Assembly (NCBI GenBank): GCA_004144175.1
Contig: SEFT01000007.1
Span: 124,001-188,000 of the forward strand
DNA: 64,000 nucleotides
Direction: 5' to 3'
Origin: Sphingobacteriales bacterium
GTDB lineage: Bacteria > Bacteroidota > Bacteroidia > Chitinophagales > Chitinophagaceae
The notes under the pieces are model-generated. The model did not search any database. It was given only the letters and a program-made list of their open reading frames with translations, and had not been told where the DNA came from. Shown piece by piece: positions 1-9,182 of this stretch; positions within the stretch are counted from its first letter, which is position 1, and every line of letters starts with the position of its first letter. Both the position numbers and the translations under genes were made by a program.

Positions 1-639
1 GCGTGTATCATGCTCCAGCATAGAGGCCGTAACGGTATTGGAAAAGAAGATAGGATAGCGAGCCGATAGTTGCAGCCAAAGCAGCCAGTCTTCCGTACCG
101 GCAAAGTTCCGGTCTTCTTCAAATCTCAGGTCTTGCAGCACTTCCTTCTTTACAAACACACCTATGCAGCTCAGGAAGTTTCCTTTCAACAGTTCCTCGT
201 TGGCGGTATCAGCTGCTATATGCTTTGCATGCACCAGCACCTTACCCGATGCTTTCTCTTTTATTTCGTAAGCCTGTGCGTAGCATTCCGGCCAGCTCTT
301 TTGTTTCAGGTATTCGTAGGCATATTGCAGATGCCCGGTGTAGGCGAGGTCGTCAGAGTCTATAAATGTGATATAGGTACCCTGCGCCCGCTCTATGCCA
401 TAGTTCCTGGCTGCCCCTCTTTCTCCGTTTTGCTTCACAAAGTATTTTACCCGGTCATCCCTTTTTACCCAGCGCTCCATCACTTCTTTAGTATTGTCCG
501 TACTGCCATCGTCTATTACCAGTATCTCAAATCCAGCATAGGTTTGCGATAGCAGGCTTTGCAGGGTGTCGCCAATCAGCTTGGCCCTGTTGTACGTAGG
601 TACTATTACACTAAAAAAGACGGCGGGGTCGTTATCCAT
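1..639 (-). CDS. GT2 family glycosyltransferase, C-terminus beyond window
   Basis: The minus-strand frame is open from an ATG at 637-639 to the window edge, giving 213 residues without a stop. It begins with a typical GT-A fold: SVIVPTYNRA near residue 10, VIDDGSTDNT at 41-50, then RGAARNYGIERAQGTYITF and the DSDD metal/nucleotide-sugar motif at 94-97. GT2 enzymes transfer a sugar from a nucleotide sugar to a growing glycan on the cytoplasmic side of the inner membrane. It is the most downstream gene visible in the leftward polysaccharide cluster, about 45 nt after the GT25 gene. Donor and acceptor cannot be inferred. Confidence 0.88.
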   Translation of the reverse strand, partial: MDNDPAVFFSVIVPTYNRAKLIGDTLQSLLSQTYAGFEILVIDDGSTDNTKEVMERWVKRDDRVKYFVKQNGERGAARNYGIERAQGTYITFIDSDDLAYTGHLQYAYEYLKQKSWPECYAQAYEIKEKASGKVLVHAKHIAADTANEELLKGNFLSCIGVFVKKEVLQDLRFEEDRNFAGTEDWLLWLQLSARYPIFFSNTVTASMLEHDTR

Positions 640-683
640 TTGTCAGGCAAGTTATAGTCTTAAAGATAGCTGTTAGCTAGGGT

Positions 684-1463
684 TTAGTTTATCAATTCTA
701 CATTATTTAATCTGTTCCTTTCTTCGCGTGTCCTGCGCTCGGTAAAGAACTGGTAGAGTACGGGTATCTTATGCAATATGGTCCAGTTGATCATATCGTA
801 AACCATCGCTTTCTTTCCCCTTGTCGACTGGAATATTTCCTGCCTTACCGGGTAGGGGAATGCCAGCCATATATCCTTCATCGATCCCTTCCCTTTATAG
901 TACCACCAGCTGTCGGCAACATCCGTTACCGGGAATATCACTTTGGCATGTTGTGCCGCCACTTTTTTCGACATGATATAAGCCGCGGCAAAGTAGATCT
1001 GCTCTATTGGTTTTACGGCCTGTATCAGGTTAGTGTTACCATCTAGCGGCTTTATCTTTTTGAACTGCTGCTTTGTATGCAACGAGCCTGAAAGCAACAC
1101 TGCTTCCTCGCCCGTCATAGCCTGTATGCTGTTATTTACGATCTCGTTGAAATTCTTCGGCAGCAACACATCGTCTTCCAGTATCACCGCATAGTCCGCG
1201 TTATTTTGCTTTATAAAGTGCTCCAGCGCCATTTTGTGGCTGATGGCGCAGGCAATCTCCGTAGGGCGCAGTGGTCTTACCAGGTTTTCTTGGTCCAGCT
1301 GCGCTTCCAGCCAGTCGGTACCCAGTTTGCTACCATCAAGGGCGGCGATGAATTCGTAATTAGTGATGCCCAGTTTTTTAAATTGCTGTAGCATGAACTG
1401 TTTACGCACTACCGCTCTTTCCAGGTTTATTATATATATCTTCCAGGTAGGACTGCCGGCCAT
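684..1463 (-). CDS. GT25 family glycosyltransferase (LPS-type)
   Basis: A 259-residue protein with the GT25 layout. The N-terminus has IYIINLERAVVRKQFM (residues 9-24), in which the conserved NLER patch precedes the substrate region, followed by AALDG near 40. Next comes EIACAISHKMALEHF (69-83) and the acidic EDD at 96-98. GT25 enzymes include LPS core and O-antigen galactosyltransferases and procollagen galactosyltransferases. The length is normal for the family. The ATG at 1461-1463 is the first good start. It lies in the leftward cluster and probably adds one sugar to the exported glycan; the sugar is not predictable. Confidence 0.87.
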   Translation of the reverse strand: MAGSPTWKIYIINLERAVVRKQFMLQQFKKLGITNYEFIAALDGSKLGTDWLEAQLDQENLVRPLRPTEIACAISHKMALEHFIKQNNADYAVILEDDVLLPKNFNEIVNNSIQAMTGEEAVLLSGSLHTKQQFKKIKPLDGNTNLIQAVKPIEQIYFAAAYIMSKKVAAQHAKVIFPVTDVADSWWYYKGKGSMKDIWLAFPYPVRQEIFQSTRGKKAMVYDMINWTILHKIPVLYQFFTERRTREERNRLNNVELIN

Positions 1464-1512
1464 TGATCTGATATTGAAATACTAAAAGTATGGTTAGTGC
1501 AAATTATATATT

Positions 1513-2625
1513 TTATTCGTTGTATAAGCTGGTAAGTTGGCCCAGCATATTTCCGAGCGCAAAAGCTTCAACGCTCTTTTTGCCATTGGTAAAGAGCTTT
1601 TTCTGTAGCTCGGGGTCGGTAAGCAACCGGTGCATGGCTTTATAGATAGCATCAGAGCTCTGGTGCGGCACTACCAACGCATTTTCGCCGTCGACGATAA
1701 AGTCAGGCGCAATACCAGATAGCGTGAATATAGAAGGCACACCAGCCGCCAATGCTTCCACGTATATCTGCCCGAATGCTTCGGAATGTTCATCTATCGG
1801 GGTATGCACAAATACATCCATCAGGTGGTACGTCGACATGATCTCCGGCTCAAACTTTACCTTTCTATAGCTATGCTCCGGCAGCTCTGCCAGCATACCA
1901 TCCAGCACCTGCTCATAGTCGCCCGATGCGTTGAACAAAAGCAGCGTAGCCCTGGGGTAGTTCTCTACCAGTTGCTTAAAGGCGGGGATGATGTATTGTA
2001 CACCCTTCCACTCGGTAAAGCGGGATATCACACCTATTACCGGCCCATTGCCCCGCAACTCGTATTTCGATTCTACAGCTTCAACTTTCTCCGGTACTAT
2101 CTTACTGAACTCTTCCAGTATAAACCCATGTGGTATCAGGCGTATCTTGCTTTCGGGCGCTTGCTCCCAATCGGTCAGTATCGTTTTTACGATGCCCGAA
2201 ATAGCCACTATATGAGTAGCCAGTTTATTGCTGTACTTATCCCATACAATACCTTTGGGAAAGTATATATGATGCAGCGATGAATGGTGCCTTGTGTAGA
2301 TGCGCTTCTTAACACCCGCCAGCTTTGCCGCTGCCAGCCCCAGTATAGTAGCCTGTTGCAGGTGGCAATGCACTGCATCGGGCTTCGTCTTACGCAGGTA
2401 GCTGTATATGCTGAAGAAGGCGCCGGGCCAGTCCTTCTTGCCCGCACATTTTATATGTTCTACCTGGTAGCGGTTGCTACGCAGAAACTCTTCGATATTG
2501 GAATCGCCGGGATTCAATATTAAAAAGCTGATGTCAAAACGGTTCTTATCGATATAGTCTGCTATCCACTCAAAGGCTACTGACCTTTGAATGTCGGAGA
2601 TGATATAGACGATCTTTTTCTTCAA
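1513..2625 (-). CDS. GT4 family glycosyltransferase
   Basis: A 370-residue GT-B fold protein. The N-terminal half has KPDAVHCHLQQATILGLAAA, typical of the acceptor domain. The C-terminal half carries GVISRFTEWKGVQYIIPAF and the EX7E nucleotide-sugar motif, with glutamates near residues 282 and 290 (EAFGQIYVEALAAG). This assigns it to the GT4 retaining transferases. The apparent start is TTG at 2623-2625; no ATG lies upstream in frame before other coding sequence, and the reading MKKKIVYII from this codon is a normal N-terminus. It follows the GT-C gene by about 35 nt, so the two are probably co-transcribed. Confidence 0.87.
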   Translation of the reverse strand: MKKKIVYIISDIQRSVAFEWIADYIDKNRFDISFLILNPGDSNIEEFLRSNRYQVEHIKCAGKKDWPGAFFSIYSYLRKTKPDAVHCHLQQATILGLAAAKLAGVKKRIYTRHHSSLHHIYFPKGIVWDKYSNKLATHIVAISGIVKTILTDWEQAPESKIRLIPHGFILEEFSKIVPEKVEAVESKYELRGNGPVIGVISRFTEWKGVQYIIPAFKQLVENYPRATLLLFNASGDYEQVLDGMLAELPEHSYRKVKFEPEIMSTYHLMDVFVHTPIDEHSEAFGQIYVEALAAGVPSIFTLSGIAPDFIVDGENALVVPHQSSDAIYKAMHRLLTDPELQKKLFTNGKKSVEAFALGNMLGQLTSLYNE

Positions 2626-2660
2626 TGGAAATGCTTTAGTTGCCTTGCCTCAAAATGGTA

Positions 2661-4343
2661 TTAGTTGGAAGAATAGAGGGGGTTTCTGTAGATGCTGAAA
2701 TATTCATTGCTGTATATAGGGGCTGCGGTAACACCCTGTGGGGTAGTGCCGGCCTTGTATAGCAGCATCTCTATTTCTTTTGCCTTTGCTATGTAGTCTT
2801 CCTTATGTATGTAGCAGTCAAGGTTCAGTTTATTGATCTTGTAGGTGTAGATCACATAAGTATCCATCAGCGGCTCATCTATGTAGATGGAGAAGACATA
2901 ATGGTTCAATAGAAACTCATCGGCCTGCTGCGCCTTGATCGCATAATCATCCTGATGCAGGATAGCCCTGTAGCTTACGAGGCTGAGTAACAACGCCAGT
3001 ACTGCGCCCGCCAGGCGGACTGCAACCTTCCGCTTATGCCCATAAAGGAATGGCTCCAGTACCAATCCTAGTGAGATAAGTACAGGAATAATAAGATATA
3101 TCCAGGTACGTGTAAACGGTATAACCGAATGTAAAATAGGTATGATCAACGCAAAGCCAACGATCCAGGCATTAAAGTAAGCCAGCAGCTTACGCTCCGA
3201 TTTGAAGCAGGCCAGCACTGTGATGGCTAGGGCCGGCACGGTAGCAAATGGAAAGTTGAAGAGGTATTCGAACGTTTGGTTGTAGTGCGGCAATAGCTTC
3301 ATCAGCACAGCACCCCTGCCGATGGGCGTCACATAGCTATTAGAGAAAACCGATGCCGGGCCGGATATCAGGAAGACCGGCATGTATAGTATAAGAACGG
3401 CCACCGTTGTCACGGCCATACCAACGATAGAAGATATGATGATCTTGCGCTGCTGCTTTTTTATGGCAACAATGAGCAGAAATAGGTTCAGGGTAATGTA
3501 CGGATAGAGAAAGGAAGGCATTGTATAGAAACCCAGTATGCTGGCAATGGAAAAGTAAAACAGGTTCCGTTTTACGTTCTTTTCCGACTCGAGCAACCGT
3601 AATACCATGAAGTAAGCAACGGTAAAGAACATCAGCAGCAGCGAGTACCCCCTTGCCGTAAATCCGTAATAGAGTACCGGCACCAGGAATGAGAAAACAA
3701 ACGTCAGCAGTACGGCTATCTTCTCATTGGTAAGGCGACGGGTAAATATATAGAACAGAAATACCAGGAAGGTATTGGCAATAACCGAAGGCAGCCTCAG
3801 CGCAATGGTCTCGTGTATGGGTATGGCGCTGAATATATTGGTAAGTATAGAATGGAATATATGGTTGTTGGGGGCAGGGTAGTAAGACATGGAAGATACA
3901 ATACCCCTGCTGGTAAAGTTGATATAGGTCCAGGCTTCGTCATAGGTGATGGTGAACATCACCGCCAGGTAACCCTTTACCACAAGGTTTATCAGCAGTA
4001 TGCCCATCAGTATCAAAAACTCGTTCGGGCTGTATTGCAGTAGCTGCTCCAGTATCAGGGTATATGTATTCCGTATCCACCGGGCCGAAAGTACGATAGC
4101 CTCGTAAATTCCCTTCTGAAACAGCAGCATGGTGACGCCCATGAATATACCCAACAGCGGCAGAAACCGCATTAGGTTGAACTTCTTGAGCGTTAGCAGG
4201 CTTGCTATTTTATCGGTCTTATTATAACCGCTGAAGATGCTGATGTAACGTATACACTCCTCGTACGAAAGTGTAAGAAAAAGAATGAATGTAATGATGA
4301 AGGCAATAACAATGACCCAACTTATTAGTCTGTAACCTTTCAT
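2661..4343 (-). CDS. Polytopic GT-C glycosyltransferase (GT39/ArnT-like)
   Basis: A 560-residue integral membrane protein with many hydrophobic segments (by eye 11-13) and a short soluble C-terminal part. After about 130 residues it has TYDEAW, whose Asp135-Glu136 fits the catalytic acidic motif in the first periplasmic loop of PMT/ArnT-type GT-C enzymes. APNNHIFHSIL follows, and LRLPSVIANTFLVFLF resembles the next membrane region of the PMT_2 family. Such enzymes use polyprenyl-phosphate sugars on the periplasmic side. It starts at ATG 4341-4343, at the divergent boundary with the rightward GT2 gene. The family call is firm, the substrate unknown. Confidence 0.8.
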   Translation of the reverse strand: MKGYRLISWVIVIAFIITFILFLTLSYEECIRYISIFSGYNKTDKIASLLTLKKFNLMRFLPLLGIFMGVTMLLFQKGIYEAIVLSARWIRNTYTLILEQLLQYSPNEFLILMGILLINLVVKGYLAVMFTITYDEAWTYINFTSRGIVSSMSYYPAPNNHIFHSILTNIFSAIPIHETIALRLPSVIANTFLVFLFYIFTRRLTNEKIAVLLTFVFSFLVPVLYYGFTARGYSLLLMFFTVAYFMVLRLLESEKNVKRNLFYFSIASILGFYTMPSFLYPYITLNLFLLIVAIKKQQRKIIISSIVGMAVTTVAVLILYMPVFLISGPASVFSNSYVTPIGRGAVLMKLLPHYNQTFEYLFNFPFATVPALAITVLACFKSERKLLAYFNAWIVGFALIIPILHSVIPFTRTWIYLIIPVLISLGLVLEPFLYGHKRKVAVRLAGAVLALLLSLVSYRAILHQDDYAIKAQQADEFLLNHYVFSIYIDEPLMDTYVIYTYKINKLNLDCYIHKEDYIAKAKEIEMLLYKAGTTPQGVTAAPIYSNEYFSIYRNPLYSSN

Positions 4344-4548
4344 TTGATGCGAATAGTGCTATAATAGAGGATGATCATTGCCCGCCGCCTTAAAGCATGA
4401 CAACTCCGCTAAAATAATACTTATGCGCATTATACCAAATGAATTGGGGTAAGGGTTAACAGTCTGTTAGCCAATGGGCACCATTGGCTTGTCATAGTTT
4501 TATATTCCGGCATATAGGTATATCTTGCTTTGGTTTTTCTATAAGGGC

Positions 4549-5538
4549 ATGCAGTTATCCATTATTATCATCAATTTTAATACATTCAAACTCACCTGCG
4601 AGTGTATCGACTCGATAAAGGAGCACACGCCCGGCCTGAGTTACGAGATAATAGTAGTAGATAACGCCCCTAAGGCCGACTATCAGCAAGATTTCCTTTC
4701 CCTGTACCCCGATCTGGTATATATAAAGTCGCAGGAGAATATCGGGTTCGGACGGGCCAATAACCTGGGCATGGATGTAGCGAAGGGCGACTATTTCCTG
4801 CTCATCAACTCCGATACGGTAGTGGTGGGCAACTGCATCAACCAGTGTTACGACTTTATGGAGCAGCCAACGTCGCAGCATATAGGTGTAGTGGGCTGCA
4901 AGTTGCTGAATGAAGATGGGTCATACCAACCGTCTTTCTACCCATACGTACACGACACCATCTGGAATTACTTCATTACTAATAATCCGATCCTCTACAA
5001 ATTGTTGAAGGTGTCGGACAAGTACCGTGAAACAGATGAGACCATACAGGTGGGCGATATATCGGGCGCGTATATGTTTATGCGTGCAGATGTGGTGAAA
5101 AAGGTAAAAGGCTTCGATCCGGATTTCTTTCTGTACTGTGAGGAGACCGAATGGTGCCGTTCGCGCATAGCAAAGCACTACGATATATATTATTACCCCG
5201 AACCTAAAACCGTACACTACGGCGGTAAAAGCGCCCCCCGGGAGCCCATGTACATCCAATCCAAGCTATCGCTGGCGCTGGTATGGTACAAGAAAGGCTG
5301 GGGTAGCTACCTGCTGTACTTCCTGGCTACCTATGCCAATTTGTTTTTCTACGCTCTCACCTATTACCTCACCAGCGCCGAAAACAGGGCACCGGCAAAA
5401 CAATACATCCGCGGCCACCTGAAGATATTCCCATACCTGTTTAGCGATGTCATAAAATATCCGCGTGGCTATAATTGCCGCAAAGAGCACCTGGTGTACG
5501 GGGGTGCGCGCGAGATATTCTTCGGTAAGAAAAAATAA
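4549..5538 (+). CDS. GT2 family glycosyltransferase (rhamnosyltransferase-like)
   Basis: A 329-residue protein beginning MQLSIIIINFN at ATG 4549; a TTG eight codons earlier is less convincing. Motifs in order are VDNAP near residue 42, SQENIGFGRANNLGM, LLINSDT as the DxD-like site, and GGKSA after the catalytic region. This is the WbbL/RfbF-like GT2 subgroup often annotated as rhamnosyltransferase. It is the only gene of the polysaccharide locus on the plus strand. It ends 2 nt before the convergent GT2 gene at 5541-6416, so it must have its own promoter in 4344-4548. The specific sugar is not predictable. Confidence 0.87.
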   Translation: MQLSIIIINFNTFKLTCECIDSIKEHTPGLSYEIIVVDNAPKADYQQDFLSLYPDLVYIKSQENIGFGRANNLGMDVAKGDYFLLINSDTVVVGNCINQCYDFMEQPTSQHIGVVGCKLLNEDGSYQPSFYPYVHDTIWNYFITNNPILYKLLKVSDKYRETDETIQVGDISGAYMFMRADVVKKVKGFDPDFFLYCEETEWCRSRIAKHYDIYYYPEPKTVHYGGKSAPREPMYIQSKLSLALVWYKKGWGSYLLYFLATYANLFFYALTYYLTSAENRAPAKQYIRGHLKIFPYLFSDVIKYPRGYNCRKEHLVYGGAREIFFGKKK

Positions 5539-5540
5539 AG

Positions 5541-6416
5541 CTAGAATATAGAATTAGCCGTAAGCATCAGGTCATACATCTTGAACCTGACTTTCCTTGG
5601 TATGAAGCCCAGCATTTCCCTGTCGGCCAGGTGCGCCCACATCTTCAGCGAGAAGATGTAAAAAAAAGGTTTTTTATATGGGGCAATACTATGGGTGTTC
5701 CTGCCAAAGATCTCCGCAGCTTTGGGATTCAACTGTATCAGGTGCTCGCGGGCCTTGCCGTATTCTTTGGTGCGCTTAAAGTATTTGGCAAAGGTGCCTT
5801 GCAGTATATGGCCAACGTGTATTTTATCGTCAAGGTATATTTTATGGCCCGCGTCTATCAACCTCAGTGCCAGGTCGAAATCCTCGGCATCTCTTAGCTG
5901 CGCATTAAATCCATTGATAGAATCAAATACGCTTTTCTTAATAGAAAAGTTATTGGCTGTAATGTATATCACCTCGCCCGATGACTTGTAGAACGACTCC
6001 TGGTTCCATTTATCGTTCAGGTAGGCGCTGAAGTGCTCAAATTCTTTAGTAGAGTCCACATTATGTGGTTCCAGTATGCCTACTACCGTATCGTGCTCCT
6101 GCTGTGCGGCAATATGTTTAGCTATGGTGTCTTCGTAAAGGATGATGTCGTCGTCGAGGAAAATGAGAATATTGGTCTTTGCGGCTGCCGCACCAGTATT
6201 GCGGGTGCCTGCCCGGCCTTTGTTCTGCTGTACGATCACCTTGAAATCCTGCAAACCCCAGTCGCGCCCTTTGGCTATTTGCTCCGAGTCGTCTTTAGAG
6301 CCGTCTATTACCAGTATGGTCTCAAAATCTTTCACCGTCTGCTTGGCAAGGCCTTGCAGCAGATCGGGAAATTTATCTCTTCCATTATATGTAGGTATAA
6401 CAACGGACGCTCTCAT
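5541..6416 (-). CDS. GT2 family glycosyltransferase
   Basis: A 291-residue GT-A protein. It opens with MRASVVIPTYNG, then LVIDGSKDDSEQIA, NKGRAGTRNTGAAAA and IFLDDDIIL, the last being the acidic metal site. YITANNFSIKKSVFDSINGF and LRDAEDFDLALRL follow and match the acceptor and catalytic-base region of GT2 enzymes. It starts at ATG 6414-6416, 12 nt after the stop of the next upstream gene, so it is probably in the same transcript. The C-terminal 60 residues contain aromatic segments (FFYIFSLKMWAHLA) that could associate with the membrane. Confidence 0.86.
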   Translation of the reverse strand: MRASVVIPTYNGRDKFPDLLQGLAKQTVKDFETILVIDGSKDDSEQIAKGRDWGLQDFKVIVQQNKGRAGTRNTGAAAAKTNILIFLDDDIILYEDTIAKHIAAQQEHDTVVGILEPHNVDSTKEFEHFSAYLNDKWNQESFYKSSGEVIYITANNFSIKKSVFDSINGFNAQLRDAEDFDLALRLIDAGHKIYLDDKIHVGHILQGTFAKYFKRTKEYGKAREHLIQLNPKAAEIFGRNTHSIAPYKKPFFYIFSLKMWAHLADREMLGFIPRKVRFKMYDLMLTANSIF

Positions 6417-6428
6417 TCAATTTTCTAT

Positions 6429-7247
6429 TTAAGTATTGCCATGCAGCAACGATCGCAATTTTTTTATCAGCACAACTTTTAGCGGCGAAAAGTTTTTCTT
6501 CAGGAAAAGGTCACCGTTCTCTATCATCATTTTGCTCTTCTTACCTCCGCTGCCTTCCATTATATGTACCACCTCGGTATCGGCACAAAAGTGTACCTCG
6601 TAGCCCAGGCGGTGTATGTCGAGGCTCCACTGTATGTCTTCGTTATACATAAAGTAGGTTTCATCCAGCTTATTGCCCGGCATATGCTTCAGCAGTTCGC
6701 TCCTGAAGAAGTAGTAAGCACCCCATACCCAGTCGGCAGTCGTATTCTCCTTATGGTCGAAGAACGCACCGAGCAGAAACTTGCCCGCGCTGGCTTTTGA
6801 CATGAACTTTTGCAAACGCAGCAGCTCCGCCAATTCATACTTCACTGAAGGGAAGCGCTGCGCTACCGACTGATGCCTGCCATCGGGGTACACTAGCCTG
6901 GCCGATACTACACCAGCCTTCGGGCGGGCTTCCATATATTTATAGGTCACCAGTAGAGAATTTTCTTTCAGGTAGGTATCGCTGTTCAGCAGTAGTATAT
7001 ACTTACCCGTGGCTACGGCAATGCCCAGGTTATTACCCCCGGCAAAGCCAAGGTTCTCTTTACTCAGTTTCAGCTTAGCTTCGGGGAACTTTGCCCTGAA
7101 TTCATCAGCCGGAAACCCGTTTGGCGAAGCATTGTCAACCAGTATCACCTCAAATTGAAGACCCGACGTATGCTTGTATACCGATTCGATACAGTCAACG
7201 ATAAGCCCGTACGTGTTGTAGTTTACAATGATCACCGATACATCCAT
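6429..7247 (-). CDS. GT2 family glycosyltransferase
   Basis: A 272-residue GT2 enzyme of the same subgroup as the plus-strand gene at 4549. It starts MDVSVIIVNYNTYG, with VDNASPNGF near residue 40, KENLGFAGGNNLGIAVA, LLLNSDTYL as the DxD-like motif, and VWGAYYFFRSELL. The two proteins are clear but divergent relatives. It lies 8 nt downstream of the gene at 7256-8152 and 12 nt upstream of the next GT2, so it is in the leftward operon. Its likely role is adding one residue to the lipid-linked glycan. Confidence 0.87.
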   Translation of the reverse strand: MDVSVIIVNYNTYGLIVDCIESVYKHTSGLQFEVILVDNASPNGFPADEFRAKFPEAKLKLSKENLGFAGGNNLGIAVATGKYILLLNSDTYLKENSLLVTYKYMEARPKAGVVSARLVYPDGRHQSVAQRFPSVKYELAELLRLQKFMSKASAGKFLLGAFFDHKENTTADWVWGAYYFFRSELLKHMPGNKLDETYFMYNEDIQWSLDIHRLGYEVHFCADTEVVHIMEGSGGKKSKMMIENGDLFLKKNFSPLKVVLIKKLRSLLHGNT

Positions 7248-7255
7248 GCCCGATA

Positions 7256-8152
7256 TTATTTAAGTCCTATTTTGCTGAGTACAGAACGGATGCGCGACCG
7301 CCATATAGAGTTATCCTTACGCAGCTTGTCTTGGTCTATATAGAATGGCGCTTTCTTTCTCAGGGTCTTCAACAGTGCATTTATGTCTTTACCCTCAATG
7401 TATTCAAGCTCCGTCCACTTGCCCGCTACTACGGGGTGGAAGTCGTTCAACTCGCTGTGATTGCTGCCATTCAACTGCTGCCATTTACTGTAGTAGCTCA
7501 TCACATCAAAGTCTTCCTTGTGGCCCCAGTTGCTTATCTTTTGCAGTATCTCGTCTTCGCCCCGCGCCCACGACTGGTGCAGTATCACAAAGTCGGTCTT
7601 GATATTAAAATAGCTGTTCCTGCGGCCGTACTCATAGTGCGGGTGCATGGTAGCTACGGGTATGAACTCAATATTTTCTTGCTTCGATTCCTTTATGAAC
7701 AGGTAGCCATCCGGTGTCTGTTTGTACATCGTGTACCAGGGGCAGGTAATGTTTACAGGGCGGCTGTAGTTGGCCTTTTGCAGGTAGGCTACAAAGCCTG
7801 CAAAGTCAACGAAGTACTCGTCGGTATCCAGCTGTATATGCCAGCCGCCTTCGCCCATGCGCTCGGCCATCTTGTTGCGCTGCCTTACCTCGTTTTGCAT
7901 CGGGGCCAGGTCGCGCAGGTGGAAGTCGTCTTCGTAGATGTCTATTTTCTTTGCCGTATCGATGCCCTTTACAAAAGCATAGAATGCCGCGCTGTCGAAA
8001 TGAAAAGCCTGTCCGGCCCAGCTGATCCGGTCTTTGTCAACCGCCAGCACTATTTTATCGGCATGCTCATATACCAGCGGCAGGGATATCTTCAGATATT
8101 CCCAGTCGTACGCTACGCAAAAGGCGATCTTTATCGGTATATGCCTGCTCAT
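7256..8152 (-). CDS. Putative glycosyltransferase of unassigned family
   Basis: A 298-residue soluble protein that does not show the full GT2 consensus. It starts IKIAFCVAYDWEYLKISLPLVYEHADKI, the start of a Rossmann-like fold, and has HIQLDTDEYF with Asp109-Thr110-Asp111 as a candidate DxD metal site. The C-terminal part is rich in Trp, His and Tyr. It resembles proteins annotated as glycosyltransferase family 2-like in Bacteroidota polysaccharide loci, but I cannot assign a CAZy family by eye. Its start overlaps the stop of the upstream gene by ATGA (8149-8152), which implies translational coupling. Function is inferred from context and the DxD. Confidence 0.68.
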   Translation of the reverse strand: MSRHIPIKIAFCVAYDWEYLKISLPLVYEHADKIVLAVDKDRISWAGQAFHFDSAAFYAFVKGIDTAKKIDIYEDDFHLRDLAPMQNEVRQRNKMAERMGEGGWHIQLDTDEYFVDFAGFVAYLQKANYSRPVNITCPWYTMYKQTPDGYLFIKESKQENIEFIPVATMHPHYEYGRRNSYFNIKTDFVILHQSWARGEDEILQKISNWGHKEDFDVMSYYSKWQQLNGSNHSELNDFHPVVAGKWTELEYIEGKDINALLKTLRKKAPFYIDQDKLRKDNSIWRSRIRSVLSKIGLK

Positions 8153-9147
8153 TTTCCGGTCACTTGTCTTTTTAGATGGTACAGTACGTCTTTAAGGAAG
8201 GTCTTGTCGCCCATCGGCTGTTTTATCAGCGCTTTCATGGCCCACTTGTACCCCTCCCTGTATTTATTCTCGTTAAAGGTCTGTATGGCGTTATCCCTCA
8301 GTGTCAATACATGCTCTTCGAAATAGTGAGGCAGTATATCTATCCAGTTCTTTACAATAGCAATCTTTTTATCCAGCGGCTGTTTAGCCCATTCTGTATT
8401 CAGCTCTGTGCCCAAGAACTCGTCTATGATCTGTTTTTTTATCCGGTACCAGTAATGATACACTACAGCATCGCAGGGCTTCAGGTCCGTTCTGGTTTGC
8501 AGCAGTATCGAGAACGCATATTGCTCGGCAGCATGGTTCTTCGTGCCGGGGTATGTTTGCTCCGTCAGCGCATATACATCGGGCAGCCAAGCCGCATGCG
8601 AGCGGTGTAGCAGCATCACACCGGCATTCCACGACGAAAGGTCAGGCGTTACGTTCATCTCCGTTCCATCCGCCAGCTTCAGCGGCCCGCGGCTTATTAC
8701 ATCCAGGTAGGCATGGAAGGTTTCGCCTGCAGGCAGCGGCATATCTTTAATGCTTTCAAACTTATACTCCCACAAGTGCATATAGCTCTTGGCAGGCGAT
8801 AGTGTTTGCATCAGCGGGGTAGGGTCGGCTATGAAGAAGGTATCCGAATCGGTATAGAGCAGATCGCCATCCATCGTATCAAAAGCCTCTTCTATCAGCG
8901 CTATCTTCATGCGGTGGAGGAAGTCGATCGCTCCACGCATTTGCTTTACTTTCTCCGCTGTCAGCAACGAGTATCTTACCGGCAGCCCATCCAGATATGC
9001 CTTAAAGTAGTCTGGGTTATCCGTAAACACCATCACCTGCGTTTCGTTCACGGGCTGAGATGTATGGGCATAAAAGCTCAGTATCGTCAGTATCGCACGT
9101 TTCAATTCACTTTCGCGGCCGAAGGACTGTATTACGAGATTCGTCAT
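8149..9147 (-). CDS. Putative DxD nucleotide-diphospho-sugar transferase
   Basis: A 332-residue soluble protein. It starts MTNLVIQSFGRESELKRAILTILSFY, continues with VMVFTDNPDYFKAYL, and has DLLYTDSDTFFIADP, in which Asp100-Ser101-Asp102 fits the metal site of GT-A enzymes such as GT8/GT77-like proteins. SSWNAGVMLLHR and AAEQYAFSILLQ then resemble the region that contacts the donor and acceptor. No precise family is claimed. It is coupled to the downstream gene by a 4-nt overlap and follows the GT8 gene by 35 nt. The last 40 residues (EGYKWAMKALIKQPMGDK) look like a helical tail. Confidence 0.72.
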   Translation of the reverse strand: MTNLVIQSFGRESELKRAILTILSFYAHTSQPVNETQVMVFTDNPDYFKAYLDGLPVRYSLLTAEKVKQMRGAIDFLHRMKIALIEEAFDTMDGDLLYTDSDTFFIADPTPLMQTLSPAKSYMHLWEYKFESIKDMPLPAGETFHAYLDVISRGPLKLADGTEMNVTPDLSSWNAGVMLLHRSHAAWLPDVYALTEQTYPGTKNHAAEQYAFSILLQTRTDLKPCDAVVYHYWYRIKKQIIDEFLGTELNTEWAKQPLDKKIAIVKNWIDILPHYFEEHVLTLRDNAIQTFNENKYREGYKWAMKALIKQPMGDKTFLKDVLYHLKRQVTGK

Positions 9148-9182
9148 TGCTGCTTATTTACTTTATTGCCTATTTGCTAGTG

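Noticed and set aside
7331-8326. 331-codon open frame on the plus strand
   Set aside because: It lies antisense to the two coupled DxD proteins, has no family features, and is rich in repeated Val/Tyr/Leu strings typical of an antisense shadow.
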